Source: Synanceia verrucosa (lineage: Eukaryota; Chordata; Actinopteri; Perciformes; Synanceiidae). Taken from it: 64,000 nucleotides of DNA. The notes beneath the pieces were generated by a model. That model made no database searches. It had not been told where the DNA came from and saw only the letters and a list, made by a program, of their open reading frames with translations. The stretch covers positions 22,828,619 through 22,892,618 of the forward strand of contig CM056550.1 of NCBI GenBank assembly GCA_029721515.1, written 5' to 3'. Each line of letters starts with the position of its first letter. Within the stretch, counting starts at the first letter, position 1. A program made the translations under genes and the position numbers. This document shows, one piece after another, positions 36,101 through 51,100 of this stretch.

Positions 36101-39100
36101 CTCTCTGACATCAGACCTAACCACATTTTCTCTAGCTGTTTATGGATTACTGATGAGAGGTGAAAAAAAAATCTCAGCTCATTTGTTACGGGTTCCACCA
36201 GCTCCTACCACCATAATCTACTTATTGGGTCCAAATCCCTCAAGTCAGATTTTCACAGGGTGCTGGTTTCACTCTGTAACAGTTACCATTTGGACCCTGC
36301 ATGGTGGTCTGATTATCTGCACTAGACCAATTAGAAAGTTGACCAGTGCCAGTGGTTCTGACTTGAGATGATTTAATATCTAATATTCCATCCCCAAATA
36401 TTCAGCAGCGACAAATGTCCGATTTTAATGGCCTTGGCTGATGTACTGTGATGTAGCTGTGAGAGTGCCCTACATATATCAGTCCTTGCTGTCTGCTGCT
36501 CTCTGATAACTTATATCAAATCACTGGAAAGGATAAGACAACTTCATGAAGTCTGGAGGAAATAGACTTAGTTATCAAGTGGAGTCGGGTTCTGAAACAT
36601 ATTAGAATTTGATGAGGGCAATGTGCAACTTCTGTGAAAGAAAGGCACAGTTTAAACAATCGAGGGTCAAAACTCTTTAGTTCCACTTGTAAGCCACAGG
36701 CTTGCTGTGTCTGAAAGAGCTCTGCCCACTCAAATCCCTCTGAATCCCTGCTCCGTGGCTGCAGAATGTGTAGTACCACCTGGAGAAACTCTCCCCGAGG
36801 GATTGATTTCTGAACATCCTGTCTGCGTGAAGCCAAGGTGACTGCTGAGGTGCCTGCTGCACAATGGCTGTGTTGTTTGACCAGGTTTTGTCCACGTCGA
36901 TGTGTTGCTGTACACAAGCCAGGGACACCTAGCGCCTGTAGCCCACAGCTGCTACTCTCATTTCCAGCCACAACAGTCCAATTCCAGCTGTGTGTGTGCT
37001 CCTCCTGGCTTTGTAATTATCCTGGTATATGTAGACTCACCAAAAGGCTGAATGCATAGAGTCCCGACTCAGGACAATTATGCAACTTTCACAGAAGTCG
37101 TCGTGGAACTTTATGATTTTTTGACGCTGTCCTCATTTTTCAACAGCTCTATATGTAGGTCAGTATAGACCCGTGGAGCTATTGGAGCACATAACAAATC
37201 TGGGAGAATTTGGGGTCACTCAAGTGTTCTTGACTTCATTTATTGACCTGAATGGGCTTCTGTGAATGGAATATTTGCTTAAATGCCTTGGGTGTAACCC
37301 TGCGTCCCAGAGCAAATTTGGACTTAAGCCAAGATAGCCTTTCTTCAGTGACAGAGCTTTTGTTCTGCACGGTCATAATTTTTCCCCAGGGAAAGCTTAG
37401 TGGCACACACTTGTTGGTGTTTCAGCAAAAAGTAGCAGTCCTGTATCTGAACCTTTATTAGCGTGCATGAGGAGAACCACATCACTGTCTCATAAGAATA
37501 ATAAACCTCAGAACTGAATTAAGATGCTTTATCTTTTGCTCTGGCATCTCTCAATCAAGAAAACAAACAGGAGAGATTTCATGACATGAAACTTTAGTGA
37601 CTTACATGATTTTGCCCCTGTAATTCTGCAGATATACACTGATCAAGCATAGCTTGCCTGATATTGTATTAGTCCCTCTTTTTCTGCCAAAACAGCCCTA
37701 AAACTGTGTTCTGTGGTATCTGACTCCTTTCTATCAGAACAAGCATTCACTTCTCTGGTCTGTTGGATCAGACCACCAGGACCAGCCTTCACTCCCCTCC
37801 TGCATCAATGATCCTTGTCCTCTCATGACCCTGTCTCTGGTTCACCACTGGTCCTTCCTTGGACCACTTTTGCAGACCAAGAACACCCCACCAGAGCTGC
37901 AGTTCTGGAGATGCTCTGACCCAGTCGTCTAGCCATCACTGATTGGTTCTTGTTGTCAAACTCACTAAAATCTTAACATTTTCCTGCTTCTAACAACAAC
38001 TTTGAGAACAAAATGTGTTGCCTTATAAATCCCAGGAGCCATGATGAAGAGATAATCAGTGTCAGTGGTCATGATGTTATGCCTGATCAGTATATCTGGC
38101 CATATGTTGTCTCTTGTGTCAGGATTGTAATTTCCATGAAGGAGCATTTCTTTGCAGTAGCAGCTGGAGAGATTAATTGGGAACACAACCTAACTGAAAA
38201 ATTTCAATAAGTCATTTCCATCGCTGGGGGACGTTCAATTAATGTGAACATGAACAAATAGCTCTCAGAAACAGACCATTAAAGTTTTAGCACTCTAGTT
38301 CTTGGAATTGGGAGATAGTTATTTGTGTTCACAAATAGTTTTATATTCTTCAACCATAGAATTAGCGTGTATAAAAATGGACCCATTTAAAGCTGATGTA
38401 CAGGAATAGCAAGAACTTTATAGAAAGAAATTAAATCTAAATTATATAAATGACATATTACAGTTGGAGTTATAAACTGGATGAATCACAATATAAACCT
38501 TATTTTAAAATGTGACTTTTACTCTATTTATACTGCACTTAGAGGACATTGTTCATAGTGTTGTGACTACCACATGATGTTCCTTTCTTTTCAGCCTGGA
38601 GCAAAGTGATGTGTGATATGTGTTTTCTCTCAGATCTGATTGTTGATATTGTTTGTGCAGTTGAAAGATCAGAGCTTTAAAAGTAATGAACAGACTTGTT
38701 CATTACGAGTCTCACAGACAGGACTCGAGAGTGTGCCTTAGTGTTGTTCATCTTCAGTGTTGGGCTACATTTATCTGATTTGAATAATATTTCTGCTTTG
38801 TAAAATGCAAGATTGGGGTATTTTTTTTCTGCCCTTGTCCAAGCAATGTTTCCAGTGACAGCTTCCCAGGTAGTTCTTGTAACAAATCATGTCAGGTCAG
38901 AGAGAGACCCATCAGTAGGATACCCATGGACAATAACTCAGAAAGATTTACAAAGAGCCTAAATGCCCCTGCTTGGCTACTACCATTGACTTTTAAAAAG
39001 AAATCTAAAACGTTAATGGGATTTTTACCTCCAGAACCAGGGTTACACAACATATCTACTTTTATTTACTTTTATCTCACATAAGTGAGAACATTGTATG

Positions 39101-42100
39101 ATATGAATATTTGTAATTTTGGTGCACTGACTCTTTGATGTCAGTTTTTCCTTTACATACAGGTGTAATTAATTATCTTGAAGATTACAACACACTTTGC
39201 ACAGATGTTGCACTAATAATTTTCTGATCTTATCACATGACATTTCTGATAATTATTTAGTTTTGTCTGTCGCACGCAGTGTCGACTCACGTGCCTTAAA
39301 GTGCCAGCTGTAAACATCTGTTTCCTCTCAGTGACAAGTTCAGTGGAGAAATGTGAGGGCGCTTTGTGAAGCTCCCATGTTTACCAATCGAGTGTTGCCC
39401 GGTTTCTTAATTGCAATCCATAACCAACATGTCACAACTAAATGACTCACTGATTTATGGAAAAAGAACCCCTTATTTTCCTCTGAACTTTATTTATCAA
39501 CCACAAAGCGAAGCAGTTCATTGACTTTATGGGGCCCCGGAGGAATGCCGACATGTAGCGACCATTAAAAATAAAACATGCTCAAGTGGAAATTGGTCTT
39601 GGATTTGAGTTGGATTCTAGCTTGGCCCTGGGTTAAGCATCCACATACCACAGCATCATTATAAAGCCAAATAGCAGTCGACGCATTTCTGGGTCAGGCT
39701 TCTTCACAATTGCATAACAGCATTGGTTTTATTGGATTATTGCCAGTGTCTTAACATATTTCATTATGATTCCAAGTTTGTTGTAAAAGATGCCAAAAAA
39801 AAAACCTTCCCTGTGGTTAGACCGCCTGCTGCTGGGACTCTGTACCTCAGGAATAAAATCTGGGAGTAGCATCTTGAGTGCTTGTACTGATCACTTTAAA
39901 CAAATGTTTGTAATGTTGCTTTACTTTGACTACTAACTTCCACTATTTTATTCAAACCTTCTGATGCTGGCTCATGTATGCTGATTTGGATACTGTGAGC
40001 AGCCATACTTCATCTTTTCGGTCCTTTTCAGTCCTTTCTTACTAAGAAACAGTATCCCAGATGAATGTAGATGCCTGAACATGTTCTGCAGCTCAATATT
40101 GTTGACTGTTCTCAGTCACATTCATCATTATTTGTTTCATCCCTCAGAGCAGTGACACATAATTTTCCTTTTCGTTCAGGTTGATGAAATCTACCACGAT
40201 GAATCTTTGGGAACCAACATCAACGTCGTCCTGGTCCGCATGATAATGGTCGGGTACCGACAGGTGAGCTGTCACACATTGCTGTTATTTTCTGCAGTAT
40301 ACATGCAAATGTATAGAGCTTTCTGAGGCAAAGTTGTTCGACCCCAGAAATAGAAAGGAGGTTTCATGTTGTCAGACTCTCCATCATCTGTCACAAAAAG
40401 TTTTGTGTTGTTGATTTTGTATAACTTTAAAGGAGTAACTAGTATTTACTTCTTTTTTGCTTTTGATGTAAAGGATCCATCAGCTAATATTTGAATATTT
40501 GTGAGATGTAATGACAGTTTTTCCATCACCATCGGGTCTGTTGTGCCATTATGCTGTCAGACACAAACATGTATATTTTAAAGTGAGTAACTGGGGATGT
40601 GCATGTGCATCTGTTTGTATGTGTAGATTTACACTACAGCTACAGCACAAGCATGAATCCACAAAACTGCCATAGCTCCCCCCTAAAGAATTGTATGTTA
40701 TGTCTCCAAAATATGTTACAGAATTAGGGATCCGCCAAAACCAAACTCCATTCATATTTCTATATATTTTGGGCCCCCCTTAATGTTTAGCACCAAAGGT
40801 TGTGCTAAATATCTTTAAACTTAGTGCTAAAGTGCTGTGAAATGAACTGGAGGCGCTGAAAAGTGCTTGATGATAACAGTACGTCACTCAGCCAGCGGGG
40901 ACTAACATTATCTTCATTTAACAGCGAAATCATACCTACACAATGAGAGCTTGAGCATGAAACAGTCCTATCTTTTTATCTACATGACTGATGCTGCCTG
41001 GAGGTGGGCATTCAGCTTCTCTGTCTAGCTGTCGAAGCAGAAATATTGTTTACACAGCACCAATTAAATGAGCTCAGACGTGTTGAATGTGTACCGGCTC
41101 CTATCCGTGTTTTCTCATTGACTGAATCTTCACAACAAAAAGATAAAAACACATGATTGTTCCATATCCACTTTATTACACTATTTCAGGTTCCAACAAC
41201 AGTTTCTAACAGATTTGAAATTGTATGTCTACAGACAAAGTTTCATGCCAGTTTGAGAAAAAAAAAAAAACACACACACGGATGTTTTTTTTTTCTTTAT
41301 CTTCACAATGCAAACCTGGTGTACGAGTTGGAGACGCATTGAGCAGAGGGGAAAGAAGATGGGCTCTCTCTCTTAGCTGAAGTGTGCAACTTTGAGCAGA
41401 TGATAAAACTTTGTGCATGAAACAAATAATCTGTGAAAAAATCCTGTTCCTCAGTCTCATCACTGCTGTCAGGATTAGAGCCGCAACTAAGGATTCCTTT
41501 CATCTTTGATTTATCTGTTGATTATTTCTCAATTAATCCATTAGATGTTAGGTCTAAAAAAATGGTGGAAATGTGTTTAATGTTTCCCAAAGCCCACAAA
41601 GACCTCCTCCTTGTAACTCAATTATATTTACTATATATATGTTTACTGTCATAGAGGAGTAAATAAATCAGAAAATATTCACATTTTAAAAGCTGGAATT
41701 TAGAATTACTTTCTTAAATAGTTGATCAAAGCAGTTATCTATTAATAGTTGACCACTAATCGATTAACCGATTGATATAGGATATAGTGACAGTTTTTTA
41801 TTGTATTTCCTCAAAGTTACTGACTGTAACTTTACAAACAAACTGAAAACTGAAGTTTGGACACTATTCTGCACTATATGTATAATTTTAGGAACTGTTT
41901 CCATCTCCTACTTTGTATTGCCACTGTTGCATGGTAATTTCAGGATGAATAATCTTGTTATCTTAACACAGCAAAGGGGAGTTGAAGTTAAAGGCCAAAT
42001 ATAAATGTGGTGAATCAAATTATTATGTTTAACAGTAATTAAAAGATTTGATTGCACTGCTATGAATTGGAACACAGAGAACACAGGAGGTTTACGAAAT

Positions 42101-45100
42101 TGATAAAAGCTTTCTTTACAGACGCCTGCAGTCTGTGGACTTTTGTGCCAGCTTTTATTATCTTTCCAGGGTTTTGTAAAAGGTTCGCTGGAAGCGAACG
42201 TGTCATGGTGAGATGTAGATTATCTAAGTCAGTCTCCTTTAGAGGGAATTGATTCCTATTTCTATTCACAGTTTGAGTGTTGAAACATTCTCCGTGGCCC
42301 TTATGTGTCTTGCAGTCTATAAGCTTGATCGAGCGTGCCAACCCATCCCGCAGCCTGGAGCAGGTGTGTCGATGGGCCAACACGCAGCAAAGGCGAGACC
42401 CCGACCACGCAGAATACCACGATCATGCCATCTTCCTCACAAGGCAAGATTTTGGTCCCGCAGGTATGCAAGGTACTGTATTTTTCTCGATCGAGGACTG
42501 TGCAGACTGAGTGCTGATATCTGCTTCCATTCTCAAAAGGGGTTGGCTTCAAGTCTTGACCAGGTAAGGTTGATGGAAACCAGCAGCTGAGATCATAAAC
42601 CCCACTGAACCTCACAGGAGACATAAACACTGAGTAGCTTTCCAACACCTTGCTGACTGGACATTGATGCCACCCTGGATATGAAGAAGTTTCTTTTGGC
42701 ATGCAGAGAAAAAACAGAAATGTTTGTCAGTTTATAATTTATATAAACTGAAGTTAAAGTTGTGTTAGCTCAGTCACACATGTATGCAGTCATCTGGAGG
42801 AGTTTTATACCATACATGTTGCGTCCGTTCAGCATTTGTTGTCTCATGCTGTGTATCTTCTTTTCAGCCCTTCAAAGCAAAATTTGAAGTGAGCCTCCTA
42901 ACTGCCAGAGAAAGTTGGTCCAGAATGAACAAACATCCTCTGTGCTCAAGTTCAATATTTTGCATTGACCCGTGCATATTTTTAACTTTTGTAGCACACG
43001 TGTCATATTTAGGACAGCCCGAGGCTACCTGGGTTGCTTGTCACAACTCGGGATGTTACCATGGCTGCCGTTGTGTTGTGTTCATAACAAGCCCTGTTTC
43101 TATGACACTGTTGGGCTGCTGTGTCTCAGGGTCATGAGCAGACATCACACTCTCTTGTCAAAATTCAGCTGTCCACATGCAGATATTGTGGCTGTGGGAT
43201 AACTAGAAGAAAATGAATGACACTTTTCTAACTGACACTTCTTCACATTTATAAATGCACTGTGATTAAATCCTGCCAATGATTTCAAGTGTTTTGGACC
43301 TGCTATCCTTGCCACGGAGTGGATTTCCCACACAGTATGTTTGACTTTTGAGTTTATCAACCAGACTCTCTCCTCACTCATGACATCAGCAATAAAGAAA
43401 CACATTTTTGACCCCAAGCTGATGCTGCTGCTGCACCTTTTCGCTTTAATGTGCAAAGCCTCCCTTGATGGTAATCTGCATTCTGTTGAATTCCTCTTAT
43501 CTGGCTTTCAGATAAAAGGTGACGCTCCACAGCTGCTTTCATGTTTTGCGATTTCACTCGCAGCACTTAATGTGTTCATTTCATTGTCATTTAAGAAAAA
43601 AGCCACCAAATTTCTGGATAAAGAAATTGGCCTTGATGAAGGTTACATTCATCATTGCTGTGTCAAAAAGAAAAACGCTCTGCTATGCCTGACCTGCTAA
43701 AGATGTTTGTCTATTTCAACGCCAGAATAACTCGATGCTTTTAAGTCTCTTCATTACCGGCTGTCTGTCTGCTGCATTTTTCTGCTTTTTACCTGCATGC
43801 CAAAATATGTCTTCTGATGGTCAGAGACAAACCAAAATGCGCTAAGCTGAATCGCTGCACACCTCTTGATCGAGTTATGTTTAATGTTTGTGCTTTGCTT
43901 AAAGGTTTGGTGAACTGTGTGAAATGTTGTGATGGTGGGCCAGATGTCTGCTGGGTAATGATGTCAGGCTTCTGAGCTTGCTGTTTATTTTTGGCCTTCT
44001 TTTATGATGTTCAATATACAAGCCTGCACAGCCCACATACTTACTAAACCTCTGTCCATTAGTGCTGAGCAAGGTGCTTTTAAGATTTTTTTTTTTATTG
44101 CCGTCATGGCTTCAGCACATGAATTTAGCCAAAGATGTATTTTGCAATCAGTGAATGGCAACTGGATGCAGATTTACTTCAAACATTGTACAGCTCTACA
44201 GAGCTCCATTCTGTGAAAATATGTTGCCATATTAAGTCTTGCAGGTTTATCTTTGAGAATGTCACAACCTTCATCCTGGTACTTAATTATTAGGTCTGTG
44301 TGGTCTTTTCTGTTGCCTAGGTTACGCTCCAGTAACAGGGATGTGCCACCCACTGAGGAGTTGCACTCTGAACCATGAGGACGGCTTCTCCTCTGCCTTT
44401 GTGGTTGCTCATGAAACCGGCCATGTGTGAGTAATGTCTCGACGATGAAAGGATCAGCAGGGTCTCGCAGGATGTCACTGCATCCAATTAAGCTGTTAAA
44501 TTTTGTATGGTTACTGTAATCTGTAGACAGAGCCATTTAAAGAAGTTCTGCTTTGTCTTAACAAAAAGCCTTGGTTGCCTCAGACTGTGCATGCAGGCAC
44601 TGATTCACACAAGATGAGTTTATTCACCTTTTTCGGTTAGGAAAACAACCAGATAAATAAAGGTATTAATACCACATGTAAGCATGTGTATATTATACAC
44701 ATACAATACATCTGTGCAGTATATTCTCAAGCTATGTAACACATTATTGTGCATTACTTGTGGGTTGATTTTGCGTGGGTATAGTCCTGGACTGCTTATA
44801 TTAAGTGGCACGTCAAGTATTCTGCCACCCTCATTTATGTAAATAATAAGGACTATATTATAGTCCAGGGCGGCACGGTGGTGTAGTGGTTAGTGTAGTG
44901 TCGCCTCACAGCAAGAAGGTACCGGGTTCGAATCCCGGGCCCGGGGCCTTTCTGTGTGGAGTTTGCATGTTCTCCCCGTGGGTTCTCTCCGGGTACTCCG
45001 GCTTCCTCCCACCATCCAAAAACATGCATGGGGATTAGGTTAATTGGTTAATTTAAATTGACCGTAGGTGTGAATGTGAGTGTGAGTGGTTGTCTGTCTC

Positions 45101-48100
45101 TATGTGCCCTTCTGATTTGGTGGCAACTTGTCCAGGGTGTACCCTGCCTTCCGCCCTCAGACAGCTGGGATAGGCTCCAGCCCCCCTGCGACCCTATAAG
45201 GATAAGCGATAGATAATGGATGGATATTATAGTCCACCTTTAATGTGACGGTGTTACACATTTCTGACAATGACACCGACATCTTTCATACAGACATACA
45301 ATATGTTATAGTAGGGATTGTTGTTTAAAGCTATAGTCTGTCATGTTAGAGAGCTAGCAAGAGAGCTAACAAGATTGAAAGTGGCACCTCCTCTCAGCTT
45401 CCTCTAAGCTCCTCCCTATCCTGTCAGTGCTCCATCCAAAGCCACGCCCCCTCAAACTTGAACATCTGACACTAGGATTCAGCAGGGAGAGGAGAGCCCA
45501 TATGCTACATCACCACAGTTGTAATATGTTCCGTTCAAAGCCAATATATCAGCGTCATTTTGTCACCTTTATAATGCAGACTATGGCTGTGCGATATGGT
45601 CAAAATGTAACTTTAACTTTTTATAACTTGTTCAATACGAGCGTCACTGACGACCAGGCTGCTCACTTTTTAGCAATCCAATCAAATGTGAATCCCTTTA
45701 AAAACTGTACAATGCTTAAAAATTTAGTTTCACGGTACAGAAGCGAAAGATGCTCACTTTCACTTGAACCTTAACTGCTGGTACATTTCACACAGACTTA
45801 CTTTCCTCTAATGGGGCCCTAAAAGCTCTAAAAGGCCAGACAGACTTGATTGACTGTCACTGCACAATAGACCAGGTTGCTAACCTCTTCATCACCGAAC
45901 AGGCTCCATACCATGCCTATCAGTGCGTGACTAAAAGCATCACTCTCAAACTGAACCACGTCAGCACTCTAACAGTGTTTGTAGTTGAATGGTTTTTGAG
46001 TGCCAGACCACAGCTGTAATATTGGCCAGAACACCTCCACTATGTGATGACATTAGAAGTTTGTCTTATTATTATAGTACACCACAAAAAAACATCTTGA
46101 AAATAAGAAAAAGTCAATTTCTCTCATAAAACCAGCAGCATAATGTGTTTGAAGTGGAGGCCATTATGCTCTTTCTGCTATTACTGCTCTTTTCCTGTAA
46201 TCTTAAGTTTTGTCCGCAGTTCTGTAAAATAGTCTTAATAATATCCTGTTCATCCAGAAACCATAGCACAGATGTTTAAAGCCCTTTTCAGGGCTTCAGC
46301 TGTGAGGCAAATAGTTTATCTTTAAATGCTGAAATGCAAGAGGTGGCAAAGGAAAGAGTAGAAAACTGAAATAGTTGATTTCACATCTGGAAAAAAACTG
46401 TAAAAAGGTTCATTCAAGTGTCAAGATTCAAGAGTTTTATTGTCATATACACAGTACAAATTGTAGTAGTGCAAATGAGTCACAGATATGTTTATAGATA
46501 TGTGCAGCTTTCATATGGTTTATGTTAACAGCTAATCGGTCTGTGATTCAGTAGCCTAATGGCCTGAGGCTAGAAGCTGTTTTTTAGTCTGCTTGTCCTT
46601 GCTTTCACACTCCTGTAGCATCTGCCAGAGGGTAGAAGCCTGAACAGCGTGTGCTGTAGGTGTGAGCAGTTCTTGGTAATTGTATGCCCTCTTTCGGACC
46701 CAGGTGTAGAATGTGTCCTGTAGTGGTGGGAGGGCTGTTGAATTGTGCCGTTTTAATGATCCGCTGGTGAGCCTTCATGGTGCAGTTCTCATACCATGCT
46801 GTGAGTTTGTCAGGATGCTCTCCACTGAGCATCTGTGGTTGTTGCTGAGGAGTTCTGAGGCTAATCCAAATTTCCTCAGCTTCCTAAGAAAGAAGAGTCT
46901 CTGTTGAGCCTTCTTGATTAGTTGCTGTGTGTTATGGGTCAAGGTGAGGGGTGTTTTCTGTTTTTTCCTCTTCCTCAAGTCTATAATGATCTCCTTAGTC
47001 TTGTCAGGGTTTGAGGAGAGGTTATTTTCTCTGCACCGGAACACCAGCTGTGCCACCTCAGCCCTGTAGACTGCCACCTCTCCACCAGTGATCAGCACGA
47101 TGTTGTCTTTGAACTTGATGATGAAGGTGTTGCTCTGGGAGGGGGTGCAGTCACAGGTGAAGCACAAAGCCTTGGGGGGGGTCCTTGTGCTCAGTATCTT
47201 TACGCCTGATATTCTGGTGTCAGGATCCAGTGGCACAGGGGGGCATTAGTCCAAGAATGAGGAGTTTTTCAGCCACTCTGCTTGAGATGACATAGGTGTC
47301 CTTATTTTCGAGGCAACAAGGGGCTGTATGGATGGCTGCATTAACAGCATTGTCTGTAAAGCGGTTTTGACAGTATGCAAACTGCAGAGGGTCTGTTTTG
47401 TCTGTGGTCTCCTTGATGTGGGACATGACCACCCTCACAAAGCACTTAATTGCTATTGAAGTGAGTGTGATGGGGCGATAGTCATTCAGAGAGGATATGT
47501 TGTTTTTTCTTTGGTGGACTTAAAGCATGCTGGTACAGATGACTGGGAGAGTGACAGATTGAAAATGTCTGTAACCAGCTCTGAAGTGCAGGCCTTCAAA
47601 GCACGCCTGGGGATGTTGTCGGGGCCAGCTGCTTTCCGGGGGGTTAGTACTCTTCAGAGCCTTGCACTCCTCAGCTATAGTCACAGTGAGTAAAGAGTTC
47701 TCTGCTGCCTCCGTTGGTGGGGTCCATCTGTATTGGTTGGTGTTGAGGGTATTGAAGCGAGAGTAGAAATCGTTCGACTCATCTGGTTGTGAGTTGTGGC
47801 TGGATGTGAAACTGCTGCTCCTCTGATGGAAGTCTGTGATGTGTCACATGCGTCTGGAATCAGTGGTGCTGAAGTACTCCTCCAGCTTCAGTCTGTGCTG
47901 CCACTTGATCTACGGAGGTCACATCTGGCCTTTTTGTAGCCCTCAGCATCAGCAGAGGTGAATGCACTGGAGCGTGCATGTAGTATGGTACGTACATCAC
48001 AGTTCATCCATGTTTTTTTGGATATATTTTTCAGCACTTGGTGGGGACAATATTGTCAATGCATATACTGATGTAGCTTGTAACCACTGATGAATATTCC

Positions 48101-51100
48101 TGTAGATCTGCAGAACAGCTGTCTCTCAAAGCAGCTGTCTTGGATACATTCCAGCTTGTAGCATCAAAGCAGTCCTGAAGCACCAAATCAGTCTCTTCAT
48201 TCCAAACTTGACTTGAACCAGAGTGTTGTTGACGCTCGTTGGAAAACACACATGCTGATGGTACTTCAGGAGCTCAGTCCTGAGGATGCATTGATTAAAG
48301 TCCCCGGTGACAACAAACAAGACATAAGGGTGTGCGGTCTGGTATTTACTAAAGATGTTGTGCAGTACCGCTGTGTCCGGTCAGCTCACAGGTGGATGTA
48401 AACAGCCAGCATAAACACAGCGTTGAACTCCCTTGGTAAATAAAAGGGTCGGCATTTCACCGTAAGCACCTCAATGTCTGCACAGCAGTGTTATATATAC
48501 ACTGCATTAAGTGATAAAATCTCAACAAGACAATGCGAAACAAGAAATTTTATTTAAGAAAAAAAAAAAGTGTATCAAAGCTTAACAGTAATTAGCAGCA
48601 TGAAGTGCAGGGCTCCCTAATTATGTGTCATAATTGAACATCTGTGTTATAGAGTCAGTGACAGTTGATTGTCCCTACAAAATGAGATGCCAGCAGTGTC
48701 CTGTCCTTTCTCCTGTTCCCCAAGTGTCCACAACTCAGCAGGTTTTGTCTTTAATTGGCCTCTACGAACAGCTGAAAGCCATTCCTGCAGTCCGTATATT
48801 TTAAAATACACATGTAACTACTGTTGTCGTGGCCATAGCAAAATATTCTGTTGCCATTTAACAGCTGCCATCCCCACAAGGCTTTGTCTCCTTATCAGTG
48901 GCTGATGAGATATGATGTTCCAAGCTCAACCTGATTGTGTATGGAAATGTCCCTATATTTAGAGGGATTCAGGCAGCAGAGCTGTTAGCATATGACTTGT
49001 TACTTAGAGATCTCAGAGAGACAGTGTTTCACAGCACAAATGAATCACAGGTGCTCACATGATGGCTGACAGCCAAAATCCTGCTGGTTGCTTTCAAACT
49101 CATCATTACAAAGAGCTCGACTGTTTTCAAGTATTGTCTGAATTGCTTTTAACTTGGACTCATTTTATCTCTCATTCATTCACCAAACTTTTCAGTGCAC
49201 CAGCACTTAGTCGCAGCTGAATTACTTTATCTCAATAAAAGACAAAACAAATGTCGATTAGAGCGCATGAAAAACTATCAAGGCCAACAACAACACTTGA
49301 AAGACTTCACTGACTTCACTTCAGTAACACTGACTTTTGACACTCAACCCTTATTACTCTTATACTTAATTACTCCTCTTGTTCAATAAAACTTTCTTTC
49401 TCACATCAGACTCGGCATGGAGCATGACGGCCAGGGGAATCGCTGTGCTGATGAGACCAGTATGGGCAGCATCATGGCACCACTTGTCCAAGCAGCTTTC
49501 CATCGCTATCACTGGTCACGTTGCAGCAAGCAGGAGCTCAATCGATACATCCAGTACGATCTGTTCAACACCTCTCATTTTCCCCCTCTGTCAGTGACAC
49601 TCCACTCGGCATACAGTATGTGTGCACAATTTTCTCACTGCAGGCCCAATTCACATTACAGCAGGACCTGGGTGAATAGAGCCCATGTTCCTGACCATTT
49701 TACTGCCATGTCCTCCCTTTGATAAACCAATTTTTATGCATGTATTCCTGAAAACGTGCATGTTAATGACTTTATAAATGAGAAAATGTACGTAGGGTAG
49801 AGGTAGCAGGGCTTGTTTTTTTCTTTTCATCAGTAAAACAAAGCCTTTATAATTTTATTGATTTTGTTTGTTTGTTTAAGAAGGGAATAATTACCATAAC
49901 AATATGAATATTCAGGCTCCCCCATGTGGCTTGAATATGTACTGTAGATATAAATGTTTAAATGTAGTTGTCAAACTTAATATAGCTCCTGCTACTGATA
50001 AAGTCACCTATATTCCTGCATGTCAAACCAAGGAACATCTGCTTAGGTGACAGACTTTAGTCTCTGTGCAGAGAGAGGCAATCACTGGTCCATTTATAGA
50101 GGAACGGTCGATTGTTCAGCTTGGAGACGTTCGTCACGTAGTCTAGATGTCGTGTCAGTTCTCAGTTCTCCAGGGCTGACCTTGAAAATGTGGTGCTTTA
50201 CTTAGATGTGTTTTCTTTGTTAATTGGGGATACATGTTTCTAGCAGAGGCAGGGATATATAGAGCAGAAGGGTGTGTGTTTTGTATTGTTTATCATTACC
50301 AAAATAGTCTCAAGCTGATATTCTTACTTCTGTGTCAGTGCATTTTATGTGTGCACAAATGACTCTGTTCGAATCTCACAGACAGTGTTTGACTCTATTA
50401 TTTTCCTCTTTTCTTCAGCTCCTATGATTGCCTACTGGATGATCCTTTTGAACACAAGTGGCCTCAGCTCCCTGAGCTCCCTGGAATCAATTATTCAATG
50501 GATGAGCAATGCCGCTTCGATTTTGGTGTCGGTTATAAAATGTGCACCGCAGTAAGTCCTTCACAGCTTGGAAAATGTCAAAATGAGATAAGATAGATAA
50601 GAAAAAATAGAAGAAACTTTATTCATCCCAAAGGAAATTCTTTCACAGCAGTTGTCATACACAGAAGGAAAAAGTAGTGTTATTTAAAAGATTTTAAAAA
50701 ATATACAGTGCAGAATAGTGCAAAACCAACAATCTAAACAGTACAACAGTATAACAATATACAACAAATCTACAAAGACTATGAGAACATATGTATGCAA
50801 ACATAAGTAAATTGTAAGCTGTGCTGATAAAGTGACATGCCGTAATGATGATTAGTATTACAGTATGTGAGTATTGTATTGTGAGGAACTGGGTTGATAT
50901 GTGGAGGCAGAGAGAGAGATCATGATCTTATGTATGCCCTTGATTAACCAGAAATCCCTCAAAAGCCTGTGTGAAATCTGTTCAGCCATTAGTAGAGACA
51001 CTAATATGATAATCCAGTACAAATACAGACTCTATAAACATGTATAGGCAACTGGTTGAGTCTTTAAACATGGACACCAAATATACCAAAGGTCTTTTCA

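Larger units (their letters stand above)
44427..49409 (+). other. adamts14: adamts14 intron 7
   Basis: A 5.0 kb intron and the most transposon-rich in the gene. It carries a tRNA-derived SINE with target-site duplication (44855-45236) and an antisense L2/CR1-like LINE remnant (about 46415-48490). The sequence at about 45320-45440 also resembles common fish repeat DNA. Confidence 0.8.

Noticed and set aside
44868..44950. tRNA-gene-like sequence with A and B boxes
   Set aside because: It is the tRNA-derived head of a SINE: the sequence continues into a SINE body, lacks a foldable full tRNA, and the unit is flanked by a target-site duplication.
46775..47236. 153-codon minus-strand open frame as a host gene
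   Set aside because: The residues match reverse-transcriptase fragments of an L2/CR1-like LINE with frame breaks around it.
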